Shown: positions 24,183 through 35,227 of the stretch, one piece after another
Layout of the letters: each line of letters begins with the position of its first letter
Numbering within the stretch: position 1 is the stretch's first letter
Source of the DNA: Aphrocallistes beatrix
Taxonomy: Eukaryota; Porifera; Hexactinellida; Sceptrulophora; Aphrocallistidae
Direction of reading: 5' to 3'
Assembly: GCA_963281255.1 (NCBI GenBank)
Contig: OY725491.1
Coordinates: forward strand, 1,488,001 to 1,552,000
DNA length: 64,000 nt
The notes under the pieces: model-generated
The model's database searches: none
What the model was told of the DNA's origin: nothing
What the model saw: the letters and a program-made list of their open reading frames with translations, nothing else
Position numbers and translations under genes: made by a program

Positions 24183-27100
24183 ATGGCCAGTGACGAAGAA
24201 AAGATACTCAGCACACTAGACACTGAGGGATTCCAGTTTTTTGACCAGAAAGGCTTAGGGACAGTTACCCCAGACGATATCTCGAATGCAGTAGAGAGAG
24301 CACGCATCCATCTCCCAGCGCCAGAGTTCCAAGGACTACCAGAAGGTCCGGATTGGAAAACCGATTTAGAAGTAAGCTGAGATACATTTTAGGAAATGTT
24401 AAATGTAATTTCGCATTGTAACAACTTTCATGGTAAATTGATTTAGTTTAGACAGCTGAAATTCTGTACAGTAAGGAGTAAGGAGTAATGAGCTAAGTAT
24501 AACGTTAAACAACTTCGTACTAATTTGAACCATTTGATTAATTAAGAGCTCTGAAAGGTGCAAACTAAAAACTTATCACGAGAATTCTGTAGAATTATTT
24601 ATACTGGACAAATCTCCTATACTATCCCGGATGGTTCGGATGTATTTAATTAATTAAAGTGTAGACAGAATGTAAATTTTTTTGTTAAATTGACTACAAG
24701 AATTCTGTAATATAATATCGTGGTTATCTCTACACCATTAATATCCTCTATTATGATTAATTAATGAGAAAAATATGATTGCAAGCTTTTACAATATGTC
24801 CATACTTATTTTACTCGACCATAAAATTATAATTTGGGGTTATGATCCGCAGAAACACGATTATTAAGCAGGAATAGCATATGTACAATTACTCAGCATT
24901 ACACATCACAAATCAGACATTGAGGTTTTAGATTTCAACCAACATCATCATACAAATGTTAAGCTAAGTTTTGAACAATCACATGCTACGCACTGCATCT
25001 TCTACTATTGAAATCGGACATGTTTCACTGATTCCCCTCGCTCTGCACTCCAACACGACTCTGTTCTCCTTTATGACATACACCCCCCCTAGTAGCCGAC
25101 CCTCCCCCTCGAAATTACCCTCGATACCATTAAAACGAGCGAGAAATAATTTGACCCAAGCGTGTAGGTTAAACAGCTCCCCCAGTCCAATCCAGCTCTC
25201 TTGAGGTCCAAAGAATGCCCTGTTCACATCCAAGTACACTTCTCCTTTGAGGAATGTCTCGAACTCTTTCGCTCCCAAATCTTCATGCGTAACGCCGTAC
25301 AGCTTAACACCTCTCTCGGATAAGAGTGAAGCGAGGCTGATCGCTTCCTCTCTACACAGGTATCATCCGGGTCTGCGAATGGCTAGCAGAACGATGGGGT
25401 TACTCTTCCAGAGGTGTTTAGCTGGAAAACTGGTCCCTGTTTCTAGGTCCTTGAGGCTTGCTTTCTCGAAATTCTCGTACAAGTTCGGAGTGTGTAGAAT
25501 CTGAGGGTTTCTGCATGTGCTGAATAAGTAATTCAGACCGAGAGCAGTGATTGTGAACGCAGCAGTAGAGATTATGCATTTATGGCTTGTTGACAATCGT
25601 CTCCATCTGATTAACCAGGACATAGCATTAGTGTTATGATTATCCTTCTTTCTAGAGTTTAAAGGTACAAAAGTATACATACATGACTCATTAGTGTTTA
25701 ATTCAATATAAAAAGTGGTACGGTATATACTATTTTGAGTAATATATGTATGATATACGTAAACAATTTCAAACGCTATAATCTACCGTAGTTATGACTA
25801 CCAACAGATTCAACATGCTTCTTAAAAAGGCGATGTATCATATGATACATCGCACTTTTACCAATATCACTTCAACTCATGTTGATAATATAATTAATTA
25901 AATCAGCTGCTTCTCAATTAAAAACTGGTCGAGCTTCAGGTGGCGGTAGTCAAACAGTTGGACATCTCAACCTAAAAACACAAGTCAACATGTTATTGCT
26001 ACACCATGCACCACAAATATGCGTAGTAAAATCCTCAAGAATACACGTAGTCGTTAATTAAGGTTTTCTTTTAATTATGAATTTTCATACGTAAAATGTG
26101 TGAATATTTAATTACAAATGTATTTATGTTAATATACTTTGTACCATGCTGACTGTATCCATACTTATGGGTTTTAAGATAATATATTAGTGAATTACCT
26201 TTTTCCGTAGATGATGATAGCTGAATTCGATGGTGATCTAGACGGAAGATTAACTCACGGTGAATTCAAGGCCTTTATTGATAAAAGTAACATATCTGAA
26301 AATAAAAACATTGAAACGAGTCTCGTAACTAAACAGTTGAAAGAAGTGTTTGATATGTTTGACACAGATAAAGATGGATTCATCAATGAAAAAGATCTAA
26401 AAACGGTTAGTATATTATTAATATCAACGTCTCCCTTAGCTTGATGAAGTGAAAATATCCTTACTATTAAAACTCGATTAATCTATATATATATATATAT
26501 ATATGTCTGTAACGAATTGATTGAAGAAACTGCCGGTCATAGAAAGCTAATTTTTGGCATGTGGGAGTCTTTTGGCTATGGCTCCAGTAAGTTCTGAGCC
26601 CAGAGCAAAATGTCGACTCATCATGGAACTATGACGTCATTGTCACATTTTAAAAAGTTAAGCAATACAGTTATTCGAGCATAACTCAGCTATTATACGA
26701 GATAGAAGGCTGAAATTTTAATAGAATCTGCATACTAACACGCCTCACATATGATGCAGCTATCATAAAAAAATGATGACTCATCACTTTGTTATGGGTC
26801 ATCATTACTCATCAAAATTTTAAAAATTGACAAATTTGGTGATTTTTCGAGTGATATCGATTTTAAAACTAAGATGGACATATTTAGAGATGATATCTCC
26901 CTTATAATTAACCAATGTTACATCCAGGCGACCGAAGGGAGCCTCCGGTGGACACTTTGTGTCCGCCAGCCGCGCAGCGCAAGCAAGCGAAGCTCGCTTG
27001 TGTATATAAAGATGTAATGTTTTCCTCAAGATATATACAAACCATGTTAAAATGGTACTTTTCATGCGGTTTATATGGATAATTAGTTAAAGCGCATTAA

Positions 27101-28702
27101 ATTATTCGCTTAACGACACTGAAAGGTGTGTAAACACATGTTTTCGTTGTTCTAAAATATTAGAAATTAACACACGCGGAATGACATTTGATAACATTTA
27201 TAAGTGATATGCCATAATAAATGCATTGAAAAGGTGTGAAAAATTGTGTTTGCTGTTTTTTGACAAACCCCTTAAAATCCGCTTAGATAATCTGGAAGAG
27301 TATTCTTACCATTCTACTACATAGCTATCTATAGACTTCTCTTCATCTTTTTTCCTACTATGTTAATTTCCGGTATTATAGAGCATTAATTGATTTGAAA
27401 ATAGAAAATAAGATTTGTCTAAATAATCATGATAGTGTCAGACCATGATTGGTCAAAAATTTTAGACACCTAAACCGGGAAACCTGACTAAAATTTTGAT
27501 AATAAAACTGAGCCAAAATATCCATGAAAATGTAAATTTTTCTAAAGAATTATCCTAAAAAATATTTAATTCGGATAAAAATAATATTGGTTGTGTATTG
27601 AACGACGTACACTGATTCAGTAAAAAACTAAATAGATTTCAAGAAAAAAAGTTCTGTAACCCACACAACCATATTGTCATACCTCCGTATATACTTTGTA
27701 TTTATGTTGTGTGCATTAAAATAATGATAGGTTATAATAATAAAATGTTGTTTATATAGTACAAGCGCGCTTCGCTTGCTTGCGGTGCGTGTCTGGCGGA
27801 CACTTTGTATCCGCTAGAGGCGCCCTTTGGGCGCTTGGGGTCGCATTGATTAATCATTAGGGAGATAACATCTCTAAATACGTCTGTCTTACTGTTATAA
27901 TCGATATCGCACGAAAAATCACCAAATTTGTCAATTTTTTAAATTTTGATGCGTAATGATGACGTCATAACAGAGTGATGAGTCATCATTTTTTGATGAT
28001 TACCATTGAAAGCATTTGGGATTTTTCTATTTATAGTAGTAACCCCAAACTCATATGGCTTAAACCGGAAATGACGTAACAGATTCCTGTGGCAAGCGTG
28101 GGTTAAATCATATATGAAGTAGTACATATATTGATATACACATTCTATTAAAATTTCAGTCTTCTATCACTTAAAATGGATGAGTTATGATCGAAAAACT
28201 GAAATTTCTAATTTTTAAAAAAAGGTGACGTCATAATTCCATGATGAGCCGACATTTTCGTCTGAGGTCAGAACTTACTGGAGTCATAGCCAAAAGACTC
28301 CCACATGTCAAAAATCAGCTTTCTGTCCTGGCAGGTTCTTCAATCAATTCGTTACAGATATATATATAAACAAGTATATCTGGGTTACAGAACTTGGTTT
28401 TTTTTTAGTTTTTTTTCTTGAAATCTATTTAGTTTTTTTACTGAGTTAGTGTACGTTGTTCAATATACAATCAATAGTAAGTATTATTATCCAAAATAAA
28501 AATTTTGATCTAAATTATTTAGGTAATGGATTGCATGGAAGGAGAAGAGACTGATGGAGATGACGTAGCAGACATGATAAACAAAGTATCGAGTCAAGAA
28601 GGTACTGTCTCCTTTGAAGATTTCTTAGGAATTTTCAAACAAACTGATACAGGAAATGAAAATATAGAAGATCTAATTCTCAACCAATACGACGACTTGT
28701 AA
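24183..28702 (+). CDS. Calmodulin-like EF-hand protein
   Basis: Three phase-0 exons: 24183-24371, 26211-26405, 28523-28702; 187 aa. Four EF-hand positions. The first (DQKGLGTVTPDD) and fourth (around VSSQEGTVSFEDF) are degenerate. The second (DGDLDGRLTHGE) and third (DTDKDGFINEKD) keep Asp at loop positions 1, 3 and 5, Gly at 6 and an acidic residue at 12, so two calcium ions are likely bound. No signal peptide, so probably a cytosolic calcium sensor; I cannot give an orthologue. Intron 1 contains the selenoprotein U gene on the opposite strand; intron 2 is largely a long inverted-arm repeat. Three ATGs with short frames lie within 40 bp before the chosen start. Confidence 0.85.
24912..24951 (-). 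promoter_or_regulatory. SECIS element of selenoprotein U
   Basis: On the minus strand, starting 28 nt past the stop codon: ATGAT, a stem strand GATGTTGG, an AAA 12 nt after ATGA, then TCAATGTC and TGAT. The UGAU/UGAU pair fits the SECIS non-Watson-Crick quartet, and the AAA falls where the apical unpaired adenines belong. Flanking ACAT and ATGT can form the lower helix. The stem is short and has G-U pairs, so folding should be checked. It is about 410 nt from the Sec codon. Confidence 0.75.
24979..25680 (-). CDS. SELENOU: Selenoprotein U (PRXL2A/FAM213A family)
   Basis: Single exon, 233 residues with an in-frame UGA at codon 106 (25363-25365). The context is RRPG-UGA-YLCREEA; vertebrate Cys forms have RRPGCFLCREEA, so UGA stands at the first Cys of the redox CxxC, giving UxxC. 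The frame stays open on both sides and both halves match the family: ETGTSFPAKHLWKSNPIVLL before, and KGEVYLDVNRAFFGP, NFEGEGRLLGGVYVI after. A hydrophobic segment at about 35-54 fits the N-terminal membrane anchor of PRXL2A. The family is a thioredoxin-fold peroxiredoxin-like group. A SECIS candidate lies just downstream. The stop codon is also UGA, with TAG five codons later. The gene is nested in intron 1 of the EF-hand gene, opposite strand. Translation could also start at Met20. Confidence 0.92.
25830..25853. repeat. 24-bp perfect palindrome
   Basis: GCGATGTATCATATGATACA and its continuation form a perfect 24-bp palindrome without loop, 150 bp upstream of the selenoprotein U start codon. 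Could be a dimer-binding site or chance. Confidence 0.7.
26454..28372. repeat. Long inverted-arm repeat, GC-cored family
   Basis: Left arm 26454-27005 starts TCCTTACTATTAAAACTCGA and matches 3404-3962 closely. Right arm 27757-28370 is its reverse complement, ending caatcaattcgttacag. Each arm carries the GC block (gaagctcgcttg, gcgcttcgcttgc). About 750 bp of AT-rich sequence separates the arms. A further inverted pair (near 27585-27675 and 28385-28470) overlaps the right border. It fills intron 2 of the EF-hand gene. No transposase is visible, so it is non-autonomous. Confidence 0.7.
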
Positions 28703-28942
28703 TAGTTTGAGATTTATCCTAGCAAATATTGACTTATGGCTTTAGTGTAGTTTATGTGTGTATATGAAATTATAGCCTATTAACCTCAATTATATAATAT
28801 CTAAAGTACCATTTGTGATAGTCGTGGGAGGTCCATATTCCTCGACCATAAATGGACTGCATATCGTCTTAGGGTAGAGAATTATCTGAACAAATTCTGT
28901 AAACATGACTATTTGATTTCAACACTAATAGTCACTTTATCC

Positions 28943-29064
28943 CAGTGGTTTTCAACCTTTTTTTTGCTATGGACCCCTATAGCAATCTCCCTAAATCCTG
29001 TGGACCCCCTGATATCTTATGTGGATCACTAAGGGGTCCATGGACCCCAGGTTGGGAACCACTG
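28943..29064. repeat. hAT-type MITE
   Basis: 122 bp, ends CAGTGGTTTTCAACC and GGTTGGGAACCACTG, flanked by 8-bp duplications ctttatcc and ctttaacc (one mismatch). Same family as 858-1022. Confidence 0.8.
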
Positions 29065-29339
29065 CTTTAACCGTATTAAGCCTAGTGGTAGAATGTAATG
29101 TAAGAGAGGGTATGGTGGGGTGACAGAAATAAATGTACAATTATGGATTCCAATCCCGGGATTGGATAGGAATCCCTATGCACAATCCTTCCTGACATTC
29201 ACAGAGTGTAACAAGTTCAAGTTTGAAGAAATATTTGAAATTATTTTAACTTGTTCTCAATAATAAATATTTCAAAATAAAAGTAAATATTTATTGCACT
29301 TTAATGCTAAAAGCACCGAAAATTTTTATACAAATTCAT

Positions 29340-29990
29340 TTGCATTTCAAGAGTAAAGATGAGCCTATTTTTAACCTGACATAATTTCCAGAACAATTTT
29401 GTTCATAAATTTTGATTCGCGTTGGATAACAATGAGAGTAAATTTTAGCAAGGCATCACACTACTATGCATAAACATCACCAACTTCAAAATAAATATTT
29501 GCATAGTAAGTTTAGTAAGTAAGATTTTGGAAATTACGCTTTAATTACTCATTAAAAACTAAATATATATTCAGGAATCTCCATTCCACTTTTGGAATTT
29601 TGGAATTTTTAGTACTTTATCTGTTAATTAGATAATGGACAGTCTAAATTTTAATTTTATACGCAGCATTGTCTAAATGCAGTGAGTCAAAGATAAGAAT
29701 AAGAGTAATAGATAAGTTCAATTGTTCTTGAATTAGTAGACCACAATTACTTTCATCACACTTGAGTATATTATTCATCCCGTAATATTGCGAAGGGGAA
29801 AATCCTTAAATCCATGACTTTATTTGAATGCAATGAAGACGCTTTGCAGAAGGAATTTGTGGAAAGAGTGTGTGAAAATATATCTCTGGACCAATGAAGT
29901 AGTATTCCCTTGCATAAGATCAGCTGATTCTCAATGAATACTTGTAATAGATTGAGATTTGCAAATATTTATATATGACACTTGTACAGA
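29340..29990 (+). pseudogene. Broken copy of an array gene
   Basis: 29830-29900 (gaatgcaatgaag, ctttgcagaagga, gtgtgtgaaaata, accaatgaag) aligns with the 3' end of the gene at 30874-31302. 29340-29600 aligns with that gene's 5' flank (cagaacaatt, gataacaatgagag). The coding body between is missing, so this looks like a duplicate with an internal deletion. Confidence 0.45.
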
Positions 29991-30804
29991 GCTGTTCGGG
30001 TTAACAAGGGAGGAATGTATTTGGATTTGTGGGTGTATAAATGCCTTCTTTATTTTAAACATGACTTTTGATATATAGATATAGTAGATGTTACTAACTA
30101 TGGGGAGGAGTTTGGAGATTTTGCCTCATTAAAAAAGCTATTTTTGAAATTACAGAAAAAATAAAATTATATTTATTTATCTATCATTGAACATATTTTA
30201 ATATACAAATACCTTCCGTATCTGTATTTAGAAATATTTAAATAATCGCATTTCTTACTATTTCAGGTTAAAAGTATTTAAATTTTCGGTCCGACATACT
30301 TCCCAGAACAATTCCGTTCAATAATTTTTGATTTGCAAAGGAGAGAGAATGCAGAAACAACTTAAATCGGCCACTATACGAGTCACCAAATTGTAAATAA
30401 ATATTTAGTTAAGTTAAGTGCAGTGTAAGGTCAAGGAAACTCCTTTCGATTTGCTATTAAACTTAAATACTATGAAGTGGAGCTTTCGGTACTTCTGGAA
30501 GTTCCAGTGCTTTATTAGGTTATAAACTTGCCGGATTCGTATTTATATTAAGAAATTGCAGAATCTCAAGCCAGTCTTAAAATTTTGCACTGAGCCAAGA
30601 GGGCTGAAAAATCCAATAATAGACATTCTTATTTTTGAGAGAATTCGTAGGGTTGGATTATACATGCAATAATAGTATGCGGTGTTTTTTATTCTCTTCA
30701 TTGTATATTATGCAAGAGTTATGTATATTTCTAACAACAAAAGTTGATAAACAATATATGGGGAAGATGTAGGAAATCAGTTTTAAATTTGGGCCAGAAT
30801 TTCA

Positions 30805-30812
30805 TATATAAA
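30805..30812 (+). promoter_or_regulatory. TATA box, array gene 1
   Basis: TATATAAA 69 bp before the ATG at 30874; the leader is A-rich (repeated aaataaa). Confidence 0.6.
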
Positions 30813-30873
30813 TGCGGAAATATCGGAAAACTACATCAAATAAATAAATAAACAAATAAAAATAAAAATAAAA

Positions 30874-31302
30874 ATGGAAGAGGTAATAACTAAATTCGGA
30901 TTGAAAAAGTCGAGCGGGCAACAGGAAGAAAAGTACAGATGTTTTTTAGTTAAAATAAAAGAAAAATACCGGATTCTTGATCAAGATACAGAAATATATC
31001 AACACAAAGAAGAGAATGAATGGTTTGTAATATACAAAAAAAATCGTGTCCGGATAGGAACCAAAGAATATTGGGCGATGACTGAATGTGAAACAGGTAT
31101 TAAGAAACCAACCAAGTCCAGTGAGCAGTTTAAACTAGTATGGAGTAGAAAAGAATGTGGAGATAAGGACATTCCATATGCGATGGATGGATATGAAAAT
31201 CAGTTTATCTGTCCAAAACACTTTGAATCCAGGATTTTATGTGAATGCAATGAAGTCTCTTTGCAGGAGGACTTGTCGGAACTTGTGTGTGAAGATATCT
31301 AA
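30874..31302 (+). CDS. Array gene 1, unrecognised small protein, divergent
   Basis: 142 aa, intronless, TATA-driven. I do not recognise the protein. Residues 20-75 carry the core shared with the six genes downstream: KYRCF, then IYQHK, then a hydrophobic strand and YKKNRVRI (others read CFENGVRI). It is the most diverged member: the C-terminal coiled coil is replaced by a Cys- and acid-rich stretch (QFICPKHFESRILCEC). No signal peptide or membrane segment. A broken relative lies 1 kb upstream. The ATG follows an A-rich leader and is the first ATG after the TATA box. Expressed status is inferred from the intact frame and promoter only. Confidence 0.65.
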   Translation: MEEVITKFGLKKSSGQQEEKYRCFLVKIKEKYRILDQDTEIYQHKEENEWFVIYKKNRVRIGTKEYWAMTECETGIKKPTKSSEQFKLVWSRKECGDKDIPYAMDGYENQFICPKHFESRILCECNEVSLQEDLSELVCEDI

Positions 31303-32469
31303 CAAATGGATCAATGAAGATCACAGTAGAAAAAGCAAATTATATTTCACTTGTATATAAATGTATCTGTACAAATATCCAACACTAATCTATTTTTAAA
31401 TGCTCTATGTGATATTAATATGGTTTTTATTAATTTCAAATCTTCCCCTGCAAGTATGTAAAGTAGGATCGGGATCAGGATCGGATCGAAACTTTTACTG
31501 AATTCGATCCGATCCTTTTTCTTTTTAATCCCCAAGTTGGAGGTGAAAGTGTTGAAATATGTTGATTAAATATATTTTTTAATGTGTTTTATGGTTTGAA
31601 TACTAACTTAAGCACCAAGTACGCCCCAGGCTGCCGCAGACGGACGGACATTGCACGTCGTCCATGCCATAAGGCATCTCCTTCCAGGAGCTGTACTAAA
31701 ATGATAGTCCTCTGACTATTTTTGAAAGGATCTTTTTGGGGATCGTGATCGGATCGAAGATCCTTCTATAAGTTAGGATCGGGATCTGGATATAGATCCT
31801 TTTTTTGAGGATCGACTAATGCCCTAGAGATTATATTATAATATAATCTCCAAGTTTGAATTAGTAATTATTATTATATTATTATAATAATATACTAAGA
31901 TGATAAGCGGATAGGGAAATATTCAGATAACTAAATGCCTCGATTTATAAAAAGCAGGGATGCGTTAAGATTGCGCCTGTATAACTTGCAAGTATAACGA
32001 AAAACCTGAATTATTATGCAATGAAGTAATTTCAAAAAAAATTGTATAGGAAAATACAGGTATAAATATTTGATGAGTAATAGCATGTCTGCTAATTATA
32101 CAGCTTCTGTGACAAAAAAATCCAACTAATAATAATACCAAAACCATTGTCAGTGTGTAAAACTAAGCTTATCATTAGGCTTAGATTAACTGTATCTTAT
32201 TTGATTAAAATAATCATTATCATTTATATATAAATTAATGAATATCTCTTCAAAATGGAGGAGACATCTAGGTCGATAAACCGTCCAAAATAATTGGAAC
32301 ACACTATACTGATAACTCGACACAAGTGGCAATCACTGGTATTAAAAATTGATATACAGGAGTTTCCCCAGACACCCAGTACAATCCTACTGCAGCTCAC
32401 ACTGATACACATGTAATTAGGAGAATCGAAATTGTTCTGATTGATGTATTGAATGTATATATCTAAAAC

Positions 32470-32529
32470 CTCTATTTTCTATTTGGAGATTTGGATCTAT
32501 CCATCCAAATCTCAAAATAGAAAATAGAG
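32470..32529. repeat. Near-perfect inverted repeat
   Basis: Left arm CTCTATTTTCTATTT then GGAGATTTGGAT; right arm ATCCAAATCTC then AAATAGAAAATAGAG; about 27 bp per arm with few mismatches. No function assigned. Confidence 0.65.
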
Positions 32530-32614
32530 ATTTGAGACATAAAAATATGTTCCATAAAAGATTTCAATTAACACCATATCACAAGCTTCAAAACTGTATC
32601 TCTATATCTATATA

Positions 32615-33062
32615 CACCAACCGGACAAAAGTATTTCAACACTTATTCTTTCCCATACAAATAATACTAAATTGGATTTTTTCACGAAGGGCAATACGTT
32701 CAAATTCTAAGAGATACTAAAAATCTGATTTCAGATTCGAAATCTATACATTCGAATTAGTTATGGTTGAACATAATTAATAAATTACTCAACTCAATGA
32801 ACAATCTTATCAGCCTGAGCCACCATAGGTAATTCATTGCCATCATGTATAGTGGTCAAAATGGGTGTATGTGGCATAAGGTGGCACTGATTGACAATTT
32901 AAAATTAACCTGTGGCTAATTTGAATGCGTATTATTCGAATCTGGAATCCGATTAGCTGTATCCCATACCGTTTAGAAGTAAACTTCTTCATGAATAGAC
33001 CCATTTTAGTATTATTTGTATGGGAAAGAATCAAGTGTTGAAATACTTTTGTCCCCTTGGTG
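32615..33062. repeat. mariner-like MITE with TA target duplication
   Basis: Inverted ends CACCAACCGGACAAAAGTAT and CACCAAGGGGACAAAAGTAT (the latter on the minus strand), flanked by TA. Relative of 5760-6260. Confidence 0.75.
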
Positions 33063-33193
33063 TATATCTACTTGTATATATCTATATACGTATCTGTATA
33101 TCTGTATAGTATGTATAAATATAGATAATATTATTGTGCATTTTAATTAGAATTTGATGGCCCAGAATACTCAGATATCAAGTCGAGAATATA

Positions 33194-33200
33194 TATATAA
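33194..33200 (+). promoter_or_regulatory. TATA box, array gene 2
   Basis: TATATAA (end of a longer TA run) 72 bp before the ATG at 33266. Confidence 0.5.
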
Positions 33201-33265
33201 GTAGCAATAGTAGCAATAATAGCAATAAGCAATAAAATAAAGAATCCGACCAAACAAAAAAAATT

Positions 33266-33862
33266 ATGAATAACATGGATAATCGCAAGGAAGATATTGC
33301 AAGGGATCTACAACTTGTCGTTCACAAGAAACAGGAAGCGAGAAACAGAACATTCTTGTTCATTGGAGCTCACAATCAGATTCCAAGAGAACATGGAAAA
33401 CTCGTAAAAGTATATAAACATAAACTTATGAGAAATTGCTTTGTTTTATGTTATAAAAATGGCGTCAGACTGGCCAAAAGTTATCAAAAGAAAAAATTTT
33501 TAAGTATTGAGAACAGATTTCTAAAACATGCATTCATTTCGTGCGAATACGATCCAAGCATCAACACAGAACCATTTGAATTCGCAGGATTCAATCACAG
33601 AATGATGGGCTGTGCCAGTCAGTGCAATTACTCTAGCCATAGCATTGATCTTCATGGAAGTGAGAAAAATTCGCAAATATATCAAAGTCGATATGTAGAT
33701 GAATATCAAGGCGTACAGACTAGAGAAGATTTAGAAATTGATACATTGGGATCAATTTGTCAAATGCAGAAAGAGAAAGCAATGTTACTTGACGAAAAAG
33801 AAAAGCTACTCCAGGAAATACAATACTATCAACAGCTTACATTCAACTGTTACATAGATTAA
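33266..33862 (+). CDS. Array gene 2, unrecognised small coiled-coil protein
   Basis: 198 aa, the longest member, intronless. Core at about residues 27-75: RNRTFLFIGA, KVYKHKLMRNCFVLCYKNGV, RLAK. Between core and C-terminus is an insertion of about 60 residues (SCEYDPSINTEPFEF, GCASQCNYSSHS) not seen in the others. The C-terminal part (QMQKEKAMLLDEKEKLLQEI) is a heptad-like coiled coil. No signal peptide or membrane segment. Function unknown; the core looks beta-rich, which is only an inference. Confidence 0.75.
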   Translation: MNNMDNRKEDIARDLQLVVHKKQEARNRTFLFIGAHNQIPREHGKLVKVYKHKLMRNCFVLCYKNGVRLAKSYQKKKFLSIENRFLKHAFISCEYDPSINTEPFEFAGFNHRMMGCASQCNYSSHSIDLHGSEKNSQIYQSRYVDEYQGVQTREDLEIDTLGSICQMQKEKAMLLDEKEKLLQEIQYYQQLTFNCYID

Positions 33863-34675
33863 CCAAGAATTGACATATGTTTTGTGAGAATTCAGTTTGA
33901 CAATTGATTGAACACAAACAAATAAGCTGAATGAAGTTTTAACAGAACAACTTTCCCCCTTAAAGATGCACACATCTGCACCAGAGTTCATATTCTGATA
34001 ATGAGAAATTCCATTATCAGTGAGGGCATGTTTTGAGCAATTATAAATTATTTCAAATTTCTTAGAACTATTAATTAAACTTTTACAAATGTATTTGTGA
34101 TCATTTGATAAACTTTTCAAAAACTTGAGGCAGAGATCAATATTAGCCGACAGAAATTTTAACACGTCTCAAGAACCGGTATTGTACTACGTATAAAGTA
34201 CATAAATGTTTCTTGGTTCGGACTATTGTATAACCGATTATTCATTTTAGAAGAAAAGTTTAATCCAGGCAAAATAATTGATTAGAAATCAGCAACTTTT
34301 AGTCGTTAAAATAAGTGTATGTAGGTAGGGGAATTCATGCGATGAGAGTGAATTTAGGTAGCCGTTTAATAAAAGTTGACGTAATATTTTAGAAAAATTA
34401 CTGTCACTTGAATTCGGAATTTCCAAAACATTTTAATGATGTATTCAAATTCCTAAATATAATTATATGCATCAGTTAGAGCTGTACTTATATTATATAT
34501 TGAATTAGCACACATAAATCCTTGATGGACTGATCGTATGATCGTTCTATTTAAAGATATGGGAATACATACATTCATAATGTGTACTTGTAATATTATA
34601 TCTTATTAATGTTACATTCATTTCAGTTAGCTAATTGCTTCCATGTAAAAATCTATTTTGCAGAAACACCATGGA

Positions 34676-34719
34676 ATACAGCATTACTATCAAATCATTA
34701 TTTGATAGTAATGCTGTAT
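34676..34719. repeat. 20-bp perfect inverted repeat
   Basis: ATACAGCATTACTATCAAAT and its exact complement around catt. Confidence 0.75.
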
Positions 34720-35227
34720 ATCAGGTCTGCCCAACATCTGTCGATACCCATTCGGGATACAGACAAATGACTACAGGACAAATGGGTACATAGACTGTCT
34801 GTAGCCATTTGTCTGTATCCCACCCATTCACACTTCCTTTGATATTTTTCTGGAGGAGGAATCTTTCCACTATCTCTACGGAGTGTGAATTATCAATAGG
34901 ATATATCTTCATTATCCAAATAACGATGCTAGTTGTTACATTTCTTCGACTGAATTGCCATATTTAAAATAATCGGGATGGCAAGAGAAAAATAAGTATA
35001 AAATATAAATCCTTTTCGATTTGGGTCATGAACGAAATGAGTTAGGCAGCTCTGCTGTATTTTCATTTTTATTTCTTTATTTGGCAAGTCTGATATACGT
35101 ACGTGATATGTCAGCACGTATTTATTGAACATTTACTTAATTTGTATTTTAAATTAAAAGATTTAATAGAGGGGTTTCACTATCTGGAACAGAGTGACCA
35201 TGGGTCTGTGGGTCAATAGGTCATGGG

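Larger units (their letters stand above)
28703..30804. other. Intergenic region before the gene array
   Basis: AT-rich. Holds a hAT MITE (28943-29064) and a broken array-gene copy (29340-29990). The stretch 30240-30480 resembles 29340-29560, so the promoter-side flank of the first array gene has been duplicated. Confidence 0.45.
31303..33193. other. Intergenic, array genes 1-2
   Basis: Contains repeats rich in ggatcgggatc words (31460-31830), a mariner-like MITE (32615-33062) and a near-perfect hairpin at 32470-32529. No other gene seen. Confidence 0.45.

Noticed and set aside
25279-25365. UGA in SelU as a pseudogene stop or a reassigned genetic code
   Set aside because: Both sides are in one frame and match the family, a SECIS candidate follows, and UGA is the normal stop of other genes here (43934, 55820, 61998).
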